Below are positions 1 through 15,200 of a stretch of DNA of 22,457 bases, piece after piece. The notes beneath the pieces were generated by a model. It was not told where the DNA came from. It was given only the letters and a program-made list of their open reading frames with translations, and ran no database searches. Each line of letters begins with the position of its first letter. Within the stretch, counting starts at the first letter, position 1. The stretch is from NCBI RefSeq assembly GCF_000003605.2, contig NW_003156736.1, positions 173,372-195,828 on the forward strand. Reading direction: 5' to 3'. The translations under genes were made by a program, and so were the position numbers. The stretch is from Saccoglossus kowalevskii. Lineage: Eukaryota > Hemichordata > Enteropneusta > Harrimaniidae.

Positions 1-614
1 GCTGTGGCGTAGACGGTGATAATTTATGCAGTGCTACGTGTGAGCGGGTCAAATGGACGTAAACAATGCATCCTATTAGCATGGCGGTGAAGTTGTAAGC
101 ATGGCGGTGCCGCCATGCTTTGTTCTATGTGGGGAGAACACTGCAATTTAACAGTTTTAAATTCACGAACTTAGTGGCATTGCATTCTTTGTTATTTTAC
201 ATGTTCTCATGGAATTAATTCAGCGGAATTTATGACTAAAATGGAAATTAAAAAGCAGTGAATAATGGATACTTTTATAAACATATTTTACATGTGTTGT
301 ATATTTCCCATAGGACCCATATCAATGACATGACATTTTGAGGGGAAAATCCATGGTTGATTTCGAGTTTCATTTTCACTTTCCACAGGCACAATAATTC
401 TCATCATCTGAAATGCTACAACTTTCGTACAACTTAATGCACACTGAGGACACTTAGGTTTATTCATGTTTGACTATCCTTGTAAATTCTCAAATAACTT
501 GTAATATTTAATTAAATTTAATTTAATGTGATGCAATGTTGATGCAAGGCCTTTTTGCCATGATAATCGCAATTTGTTTTATTCATTGTTGCGATTTTCT
601 TTAACCGTTAATAC
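1..614 (+). other. 3' part of an E2F intron, U12-type (AT-AC class) 3' end
   Basis: No exon is recognisable here. The segment reads as the end of the intron preceding the first visible E2F exon. Its last 20 bases look like a minor-spliceosome 3' end: TTCTTTAAC at 597-605 matches the U12 branch consensus TTCCTTAAC at 8 of 9 positions, and AC at 613-614 follows 10 bases after the branch A. There is no AG between 548 and the first conserved codon, so an ordinary U2 acceptor at this place is not available. The intron's 5' end is not visible. A hairpin at 97-120 is listed separately. Confidence 0.7.
97..120. repeat. Perfect 11-bp inverted repeat (hairpin)
   Basis: AAGCATGGCGG (97-107) and CCGCCATGCTT (110-120) are perfect inverted copies with a 2-base loop. 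The left arm motif AGCATGGCGGTG also occurs as a direct repeat at 78-89. It lies in intron sequence and is locally GC-rich in an AT-rich context. Its function is unknown, and it could be the end of an inserted element. Confidence 0.8.
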
Positions 615-1925
615 GCATGCCTACGTAACATATCAAGATATTAGAGGTATTAAAAGTTTTAGCGAACAGACAGTGATTGCAATAAAAGCACCTCCAGAGA
701 CGAGGTTAGAAGTACCAGATCCTAGGGAGGTAAGTCTGTGTACAGTTGACGATTCTGGGAATATCCTCATTATTATCAAGATTCTGGTGTGGTCCCATCT
801 CTCATACCCGGCTAACTTTCACCAAAAACGTTTTGATTTTTATCTTCAAAATGACCTTGGATCAGGTGTATTTGAATGCAAAATACAGGAAATGACAAAG
901 AATGCTTGAGCGCCCCCCCCCCCCCCCCCCACAAAATCTTCACCTGGCTAAAAATGATGCCTAGAAGAATCTTTTCGGCTGCAAACTTTTTTTTGAAGCA
1001 GTGATAATCAGTAGTAGTTGCATTTCAGAAATGTTGATAAAGCCCTGTAGTTAATGGATATTTAATCCATTTGGTTTAAATTAATAAGGAAATTAATAAA
1101 TGCGAATAAATGAGCAAATGGTTGCACAGACATACTCCTGAAAGTAATGATTTATAATGTTAATTTCACGGTGACATTGTTTTGCCAACAGAGTATTCAA
1201 ATATGGCTAAAGAGCACCAAAGGACCAATAGAAGTTTATCTTTGCCCTGAAGAGGCCTGTGCCACAGAAAAAGACAATAATACAAGCAGTTGTGTTAGCA
1301 GTAGTTCAGAGACGGAGTCGCCAGTGTCATCGCCCAATAGTTTTAAAGGTGAGTGTGTTAAGTTTCCATTTGACTCCAAACTCTTGTTGAACATAAGCAT
1401 CCAAGTCAGACGAGTATGGTTTATTAAAATTCCTCTGACAGACGGGAATATAAACACCATATTGCATTTGAGTCTTAAAATACAACCCATTTAAATCATA
1501 GATGCATATGTAAGCTACTAATTGAGCATATTCGTACATTCATTGGGCAATCCAAGACTTCTTTATTCTGGTGCTTGAAACATTTCAGTGATTTACAATG
1601 ATTCGTTATCATTTTTCCAGGCGATCCACCACTGAAATTGGAATCTTTAGATGAAGATGACATGTCCACGTTGGAGAGAAATCTTCTCCTACAGACAGAA
1701 GACCAACACAGCAATGATGAAATAGACATGCCATTTGTGCAGTTATCACCACCAATTTTGGAAGACGATTACCCGTTTTCGTTAGCCGATCACGAGGGGC
1801 TAATGGATTTATTTGATGCCTATGATCTCTGGGGAGGTGGAGACAATGCAACCCCACCAACGACGGAAACGATACCCACACCGACGACGGCAACTACAAT
1901 GCCAATAGTTACAAAAAATGTGTAA
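615..1925 (+). CDS. E2F3: E2F1/2/3-type transcription factor, C-terminal three exons (partial)
   Basis: Exons are 615-729, 1192-1348 and 1621-1925 (stop TAA). Phases 2, 0 and 1 join into one frame with consensus donors GTAAGT and GTGAGT and acceptors AACAG and TCCAG. The first exon encodes the end of the dimerisation/marked-box region (AYVTYQDIR, then KAPPETRLEVPDPRE). The second continues it (IQIWLKSTKGPIEVYLCPEE) and runs into a Ser-rich linker. The last exon carries the pocket-protein-binding transactivation motif (EDDYPFSLADHEGLMDLFDAYDL), followed by a Thr/Pro-rich tail of about 30 residues. Activator E2Fs bind DNA as E2F-DP heterodimers in the nucleus, drive G1/S genes and are masked by Rb at this motif. 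The motif wording fits the E2F1/2/3 group (closest by memory to E2F2/E2F3), not E2F4/5 or the atypical E2Fs. The winged-helix DNA-binding exons are outside the window. The symbol denotes the group; an invertebrate may have a single E2F1/2/3 gene. Confidence 0.93.
730..1191 (+). other. E2F intron with a long poly-C tract
   Basis: This 462-base U2-type intron runs from GTAAGTCTG to TTGCCAACAG. It contains a run of about 17-19 C at 913-930, which may slip during sequencing. I see nothing else in it. A further E2F intron, 1349-1620, is ordinary. Confidence 0.8.
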
Positions 1926-3560
1926 AATCTTGATGTACGTTTATAACAATTATTTTCAAAAGACATCTTTCACAAGACTGCGAATGTGAACTTTCTTCGT
2001 CATTGGAGTTTGTTTTCAGTGTGTACCTAGCTTTGGAAAAACCAACGTGAATGTGCGTCTGGTGTACCAGTCCGGCCTTGGGCTTTCTTAGAAAGCAATA
2101 ATGGCGGCAGTCTCAAACCAATAGTTGGTTATCGTGATATTCAAGAGTTTTCAATCAACGATCGGCAGTTCAAGCAGTGTAGGAGATTTTGTGAGCTTCC
2201 AAGTAAATCACATTCGCAGTAAAATAGGTCGAGGACATATTTATACTGTGGAAATACACAACCAATGAGAAACAATTCTTACTATTGTGTCAGTTAAAGT
2301 GAAAAAAAAATATAAACAGGGTTATCCAAAAGTATTGTTGGGCTTTGCACTGAAAGATTACACAGGCTAACTTTTGTGTTGACAAATTTATTCCAATGCA
2401 TTCAATCTTACGATTTCGTATTTATTTGCATTATATGCAAATTTAGCGTACTTCTGCTAAGTCAAAGATGCTGTACGTATTGATAAAAGTACTGTAAATC
2501 ACAATTTTATGGCTTTCATGTGGATGAAATTTTGTGAAAGTCACTGACTCTCTAGTACCCTAGTGAAAGGCGCACCTTTCAATACCTTCCCCGACAATAA
2601 TAATTTATCTGACAAAAATATAGCGCTTTACTGTTTTCTAAAGTAGAAACATTGCTTGATGTTTTATATTACCATTAAACGGTTAATGCAATATAAAGTA
2701 CACTGTTGCAATCAAAATATAAAAAAAAATTGCAATATTTTTCATTATTTGAAGAAGCTGTAACTTTGTTTTGATCAGCTCGTCAAGTCACTTAAATACA
2801 ATAGAATTTTGACATATTCAAGAGTATATTTGATGCCCTTTGAGATGTACAAATATGGCTTTATGCCTTAGACGTGTTGTAGTTTCTAATTCCTGTTTTT
2901 GGTTGCATTAACCAATCGGTTAAAGCCTGCTTAAATTCAAACTTGTACTGATCTGATTGGGTATTCAATTACTAACTTTGGTTTATAAATGCTTTCTCAT
3001 GAAGAGTGTATTTAAGCAATCTCCTAATGTGGAAACTTTAGATAAAAGCAGTGATGAGGAACAAAACGCAACGCAACGCAACTCAACACAATGCATGGTG
3101 AAGATTTATTCGAGGGAATCAGATTCTAAACGTGGCATAACGACATGTACATTCTGGTCATCTGGAATTCTTCGCAAACTAATGGACAGTTGTGTCTTGT
3201 TTCCCCTGTTTTTCCACAAACATTTGATGCGAAAATGATTCGCAGAGATGACAAAAATGCTAACGTTATATATTTAATGAGGCAGACGACTACTGATGAG
3301 AGTATGGTTGCTTCTCCAATTTGATGGACAATCCAAACTTTGTGCATTAAATATAAAAATGGTTAAAACTGGTCCAGTTTATTTAACAGTTATAAAGTTT
3401 CTAGGTAAAACCTTATATTAATATTCTAAGCTTTTTTTTATGTAAATTGAAGAAAAAATAGTACACATTCCTGTTTTAATATTGTAAAGATATCATTCCA
3501 AAAACAAATTAAGATTGTTATTGTAGATTTATTATTAAAATAAAGTAAAATATAAGTATA
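1926..3560 (+). other. E2F 3' UTR (probable extent)
   Basis: No exon or conserved coding pattern appears after the E2F stop codon. The stretch is AT-rich with short open frames of no recognisable family. The first well-placed AATAAA followed by GT-rich sequence is at 3539-3544, so a 3' UTR of about 1.6 kb is the simplest reading. A small (aacgc)n-like run lies near 3065-3082. The boundary is inferred; no transcript evidence was available. Confidence 0.5.
3528..3544. terminator. Convergent poly(A) signals of E2F (+) and ADAT2 (-)
   Basis: AATAAA lies on the plus strand at 3539-3544, and AATAAA on the minus strand reads from 3533 to 3528 (TTTATT on plus). The plus signal is followed by TG-rich sequence near 3562-3585, as expected for cleavage. 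The ADAT2 stop codon is at 3773, giving a 3' UTR of roughly 245 bases. A second plus-strand AATAAA at 3676-3681 and a minus ATTAAA at 3594-3589 are alternatives. With any of these choices the two 3' ends abut or overlap. Confidence 0.6.
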
Positions 3561-3772
3561 CTTGTTAGTTCTCAAGTATGTGTACATCTTTAATATTATG
3601 AAGGTTTGCATGGGAGATTATTTGTCCATATTTGGTGTGTAATGTTAGTATGCAAAAGTAAATCTCACAAAAGTTAATAAAATACAACCAAACTTTTAGG
3701 GATCGTGGCAATCCAACAGTCGCAATGAAAGTCAATTGGCTGCAAAAAAAAAAAAAAAAATCTAAATCTACA

Positions 3773-9047
<5,275 letters not shown>

Positions 9048-9216
9048 GCTGTTTTGTTGACAAAATGTGAATGAAAGATAAACTCTCATTGGATGTTCAC
9101 CAACCGAGACGTCGCATCAACCAATCAAGATATTTCTTTCTACGCTACGTTAGGTCAATGTATACATCCGGAGTCAAAGGTCATTCATCATTCGTAAGCG
9201 GAAGAAAAAGTGTGCA
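9048..9216. promoter_or_regulatory. Bidirectional ADAT2 / BLOC1S5 promoter
   Basis: Only 169 bases separate the two divergent start codons. Visible motifs are a CCAAT box facing ADAT2 (ATTGG on plus, 9088-9092), a CCAAT box facing BLOC1S5 (9121-9125), an ATF/CRE-like GACGTC core (9108-9113), two AGGTCA nuclear-receptor half-sites (9152-9157, and 9178-9183 within TCAAAGGTCA), and ETS-like cores (ATCCGG near 9166-9171, GCGGAAG near 9198-9204). There is no TATA box at a useful place. CCAAT plus ETS without TATA is typical of housekeeping bidirectional promoters. The motif calls are by eye. Confidence 0.75.
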
Positions 9217-12200
9217 ATGATGTTTGAGAACGTCACGAAAGGTTAGTTAAATTTTCTGTAAATAATCTGTATAATTACCCGTCCATGTATCGTTCGTATA
9301 TCAATGCAATGCAGAGGAGTGTTTGTTTTTTTTAAATTGAGGGGGCGCTGCTCAGTTGTGTGTCTGGATTGGATTCTGGGTGTTGGTTTTTTCGGGGGGG
9401 GGGGCGTGGGACAAAAAGCTCAAATTGATAAGTAAAAGTATTACAGGCGGCCATTTTTATTTTTTACATGCATCCTCTGAGAGGAGAAGCCATGTCAAGG
9501 TCATAATCGTTAAAAAACGATTTTATAAAATTGTTGGATCTACATAACATTTTTATGGCCCCTCACTCATAACTCAAATTCTAACCCTGTCCCCTCCATT
9601 GCTCCTTCCCCATATTAATTGTATATGTCCTTCTTCAGGTCATGTATAGTTATTTTGTGGGGTGTACACAATTCCATTTGAGGGGCTGCGATGCCTATTG
9701 TCTGAGGTGGCTTTTTGTATGAAATGAAACAAAATGAAGTGACTTGAACAGTGTCTTGTAAATACATTTTTTTCACACATAATACAAAAGTTTAGTTTTC
9801 AATCAGATATCTGTTTATATAATTACTATTAAAGGGCTGTGTTCGTCGTGCCACCTCCTGTTCGATATGAAACTCATAATGAACACACACGGCTTAGTCT
9901 TTTCCACGAAACGAAACAAAACGAAACCCAAACCCTAACCCTAACTCGCATTTTTTTTTTCATTGGCCCAATAATATCTGAGAAAATTTCACACTGTGAA
10001 ATACGGACGTGACGATGTTTGAGGTCGTTCAAAATCTAAGGTTAGGGTTAGGGTTTCGTTTCGTTTCGTTTTGTTTTATTTTGTTTCATTTCGTTTCGTG
10101 GAAAAGACTAAGCCAACACACACTGCATGATGACTCCCCTTTAAAAATTGACATACAACATTTGCCAACAACTTTTTTATTTAGAAATTTTTTTTTATAT
10201 ATAAATAATCGTTATTCTATAATTACTGAAACAAGGGTTCTTCACTTAAATGTTTACAAACCAACAGCAACAGAGGATGTCAAAATAATGTGCGACATGT
10301 TGAATAGAAGATGTTGAACAGATGAAAAACTTAAACAAAATGTATGTACTGACAGGACACAGTTGATGGTGTGTGTCTAACTCATGATATAACATGATGT
10401 CACGTAAAAGATATACCCCCGAAAGAAATGTCTTATTTGAAATGGCAAAAACCAAAATCCAAAACTTTAAAAATTTGCCACCAAAGACACAATTCATAGC
10501 CTTGCTAAACAACAGTGGCCTAACACTCCCTGTAGTAAGGTACCTAAAGAAGTGTTTTGAAATAAGACAGCAACCCCAGTGACAACCTTCTTTCACTATT
10601 TAAGTTTTGCATTTTGTTTTCTATCTATCATAGTATCATAATTTTATACTTGCTATCATCTGTAATGTATTAGCTTAGCTTGTTTTTATTTTATCTATTT
10701 ACTGTTTTGTAACCTTTTATTCCTTCTTAAACTTTTGTAACCATTGCCAATCCCTCCGGGGAATGTGTAAGTGTTAATAAAATTTATTAAATTATTATTA
10801 TTATCAAGCAGTTCATGTGACGATCTCAAAACACACATAGTAGCAAATCAGCAACTAGTTGGCAATTCTGCATGCATTACAGATGCCAGCTTCGAAATCA
10901 CCAAATCAGACAAATCAAAATCATACCAAACCCAAGCCTGAGTGTTGATTGGTACACAGATAATTGCATAAATTATCCAATTTCTATTCAATTGTGTATT
11001 CATTTTGTTATCATTTGAGTTCAGATGCAGGTGGGATCTATGCTAGATTGTTGGACCACAGACCCATAGTACAGGGAGAACTCAAGTATTTTGTCAAGGA
11101 ATTTGAGGTAATAATTACTTGTATACCGTAATTATTTGCATTTCTTATATGTTAGATCATTAAATATGATTTATTTTGATCTGAGAGATTATACCCCTGT
11201 TTTATCTTCCATACTTGGTTTATAGGCTAACTAAACTTGTAGCATTTATTTCTATAACATTTGTGTTTCTTTTTTTGTATTACAATTCTATGGCTGCTTT
11301 TATACATGCAATACATTCATACGTGCAATACATTCATACATGCAATACATTCATACGTGCAATACATTCATATGTGCAATACATTCATACGTGCAATACA
11401 TTCATACGTGCAATACATTCATACGTGCAATACATTCATACGTGCAATACATTCATACGTGCAATACATTCATACGTGCAATACATTCATACGTGCAATA
11501 CATTCATACTTGCAATACATTCATACGTGCAATACATTCATACGTGCAATACATTCATACATGCAATACATTCATACGTGCAATACATTCATACGTGCAA
11601 TATAGTAACAATCTCTAGGCGCGCATAACAAACCAGTCAGCAACTTAGCTGGCAATGTTGCTGTTTTGGTGTTCAGAACAATATGGCAATGACAGTAATT
11701 TTGATATTTGACTCTAGACCCTTTAAATACCAAAATAAACCGGTCTTCTTTTAAATTTTGAAAAAAAAATTGTCATCAAGCCATTTGACTAATGGCACAA
11801 CAACAACCAATCACAATGCATTAATGGCTGCAGGGCAATAATTGACCAATGTTTGAGGAAACAGTGTAAAGACTCATGGGTGTCTTTTATAACCAATCAT
11901 ATTTAAAGTTAAGGAGGATCTTCTAGAGTAAATGTTTTATAAATAGGTTATGAATTTCCATAAGAAAAGCATTATGTTCCTTTTTGCTTCAAAATATAAA
12001 TTATAGAAGAATACTTTTAAAATGTGTAAATTGTAACACCAGTATTTTGAAAAATATAACAAAGCGATGTCAATTGTGTAGCGCTACAAGTTCTCTATCA
12101 GTAATCTAAAAAAAAAAAGTGTCATACATAGTGCACCATCATGTAGAAATGATAGTAGAAAATACATAAGTGATTATGAGTGAGCGATTTTTATAACTGT

Positions 12201-15200
12201 AGCTTTTTCAACCTTTTCAGCACCAGACTTACTCACCCAAATTTGTCTGCACTTTTTTCTTATTTTCTTCAATATTTGCCAACAGGCAAAATTTAAGTAA
12301 GGTTAAGGGAGTACTGTGAGAGAACACAATTACAAACTGTTATTTTTCAGCCTTAGATTAATTAATGTTCAGAGCAGCTGATGCATTTCTTGATCGCCGA
12401 ACAAAGCTTAGTAAAGTTGTTGATACTGACAAATCATTGCATGAATGAGATTGTTATGTCTGAACAAGCAGATTACCAATAATTCTCAATTCATGGTCTT
12501 TCATGTGTGTCAGTAGACACCACAGGAATTGCGAATCAGAATTCCCCATTGCATTATGAGATATGCTACTTGTATGGAACCATGTTTGTTCATGTAGGCA
12601 TAGCGTGACAACTGACACTTGTTTACAATAGAGTCTATGAGATTGTTTTCCCCTGTGTGTGGTGTAAATGAAATAGACCAGATGAAACCCACCAGTCTGA
12701 GATTTGTGGGCCCGCTCTTTTATGAACCGTGTCGGGAGGTTTATTTCTGTTCCGTTCATTGAGAAACTAGAATAGGTTTGGTTTATATAGTGTTAAGTTG
12801 GTTTCTGAAGACAAAATTTCGAGTCACTGACATTGCACATCACAGGACCCCATATCAATTGTTAATGCTACAAAAATTTGTGATTTTCACTCATTTGCAA
12901 AAATTTTTCTTTATAACAAAATTAAAGCAATTTTCAGTATATAGGCCAATTAAATCACTCTTGTACATTTCATTTTGACAACTTGATTATGATGATTAGT
13001 CTAGAACAAAATTACCCTTCACAAACCTTTTAAAATGTTTATATTTTTTTTTAATATTCTCCTTATTTTCACACTCACAAACCTATTCAGTTAATATTTT
13101 TTATAAATACATATTTATGAATTTTAATCCAAACTAAAACAGTAATTATTTTTGGCCAATAAAATACCATTGCAGCATTTTCAAATCTTTTATTGATGCT
13201 CACATGACATGGGCCATTCATGTGATTGGCTCAGCTCACACATGTCTGACTAAAAAAAAATCAATCTGTGTGAAATCATTACATGTACGTACTTCACTGG
13301 GCGAATTCAATTTAAAATTAAAATTTATAAACATTTGAATCAATAAAGATAACAGGTTTGTGGTTGTGATAATATTTGAACATTTATTTAGTTTAATTCA
13401 CACAAATTTTCACTGCTAAGCAAATTTATAATTTTCCTGAACTTTCATTTCAAATTTATGAAAAAAAAGGATATTGAGATATTAATGTGGCATAAATTTT
13501 TTACAAATTTGTTCATATTTATTAATCTATGTCATACTAATCCAACAGTACCTTTGTGCTGACACCTGGTACTGTGATATGTCATTATCAAGGCATGTAG
13601 TTATGATAATGGCTGCAAACAGCTGGAGAATTATATGGTGTATTATAATGCGAGCTTCCTAACCGTTTATTTCATGTGTGTTCATTTGATATCGCAAGAA
13701 GATCTTTTTGTTTCAGATTGCTAATTGATATGCACATTAAAAATAAGAAAAAATGACAAAAGCGAAATTCTACTAGTAGGCCATTCGTTTTTCCATATTT
13801 GCTCTGTTAGATGTATTTTTACGTCCTAAGTCAATGAAAATTGCCAAATTTTGTAGCAGTGAAAATTTCACCAGGGCAGCAACTTACTCTAAATTATTAA
13901 ATTTCTAGTTCCCCGGTAGTGTAAATTAAGTGATTTACAGTATACCAGACTTATACTCTGTGTTTGTTCAATGCTAACCCTTCCACATGACTTGTATGTA
14001 AGTGCATATGATTCTAATGGTGATATTATGGTATGAATTCTGTTTAATCATGAAATTTCAGTACGTAAATGACAATGGATCCTTTCTACATTTAATCAAA
14101 GGCCAACTGAGGTCAGCAAGTAAATTACAGACACACACAAAGCACCCAAATATAAGGCTGTGATTCATAATTCAATAATAAAACCTTAGCTGTAATCTCT
14201 ACTGTATTCACTGGGTTTTAATTTTGCTTACTTCGCTGACTGGACAATGCGCTAAATTAAAACCCAGTGGATATGTAAAATTGAGCATAGAACACATTAT
14301 ATAAATGATAAAACCGTGAATTTAAAACCCACTGAATATGCCTGAAATGGCAAATCAGTGAAATTTAAACCCAGTGAAAATTAGTCATTTTACTGTATAT
14401 GATTATGGTATCTGGAACAGTAGACGTGACTTCTAGGAAAGAGTGGAACACAATTTGAGGTGAAAAAGCATGTCCGTCAGCTCTCTCATTCTCCACAAGA
14501 TCTCAAGGGCAATTAGCATCAAAGGTTTATCATGTTATTTTATGATTTTTGAAAGCATAGATTTATTGTTTTACTCCATTTAGCCGTCATTGTTGTTGGG
14601 TTTTTTTTTTTCAGGGTAAAAGAAATGATAGAGAATATGATCGAATAAGAAAGCTATTCAATGAAGTCACGGAAGCAAATGAAAAATTCATTCCTGATAG
14701 TATTGCACTGATGGACAAGCATCTTCCAGACATTAAAGACAAACGTATGTATGCAAGTTATTACTGAAATTTCAAGAGCACTGTCAGAATCTGTTAGCCA
14801 TGCATGCTCTGAACATTTTGGTCAAAGAAACAAGAAGCCCAGATATGTACAAAATGTTAGGGATGTCAAAATAGGGCAGAATAGATTACAGTATAGGATG
14901 GAAGATGGAGAATGATTCAGAAAGGAATTATGAGAAGGATAGAATGATAATATAGAGTAGTGATGGCACTTGTGAAGTCTATCATAGTATAAAGAGGAAC
15001 ATTCAGAAAGAGGGTATGTAGCGGGCTCTTTGACAAATGGATCTTGTCGCCTAGGAAATAAGCATATCAGACTACATGTACTTTGATCGTTGTGATATTG
15101 TATATGGTATTACAATTATCGCAACACCAACCAGGTTTAAATGTAAACCCCGTATGTAGTATCATAATAGTAAGCATTTAAGAGCTTGGTATATGGAGAA

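Larger units (their letters stand above)
9242..11024 (+). other. BLOC1S5 intron 1
   Basis: This 1783-base intron holds a poly-G run (about 9395-9404), a diverged dispersed repeat (9615-9690), the telomere-motif foldback element (9891-10114) and a LINE 3' fragment (10394-10803). The remainder has no recognisable content. Confidence 0.85.
11108..14614 (+). other. BLOC1S5 intron 2
   Basis: This is the longest intron (3507 bases), from GTAATA to a T-rich TTTTTCAG acceptor. It contains the 17-bp minisatellite and MITE copy 2. Between 11630 and 14195 I see only AT-rich sequence. A 101-codon open frame on the minus strand at 12759-12454 matches no family I recognise. Confidence 0.85.

Noticed and set aside
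474..482. CTATCCTTG as a possible U12 5' splice site for the E2F intron ending at 614
   Set aside because: It resembles the ATATCCTT donor, but the first base is C and the upstream sequence in the required phase has a nearby TGA and no similarity to the E2F coiled-coil/dimerisation region.
549..614. Extension of the E2F exon upstream to an AG at 547-548
   Set aside because: The frame is open, but the residues do not resemble any E2F and the AG lacks a pyrimidine tract. The AC end behind a U12 branch fits better.
2957..3238. 93-codon plus-strand open frame after the E2F stop
   Set aside because: It lies in the probable 3' UTR, has no similarity to E2F or another family, and includes low-complexity repeats.
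9931..10053. Telomeric repeats as evidence of a chromosome end
   Set aside because: Only two units occur on each side, in opposite orientations, inside the arms of a foldback element; there is no telomere array.
11215..11628. Three overlapping plus-strand open frames with a repeating YIHTCNTFIRAIHS-type peptide
   Set aside because: The 17-bp minisatellite has no stop in any forward frame. There is no start context, splice fit or family match.
12454..12759. 101-codon minus-strand open frame in BLOC1S5 intron 2
   Set aside because: No family is recognised and no flanking splice sites make a gene. Its base composition is slightly richer in GC than its surroundings, so it may be an old insertion, but a gene call is not supported.
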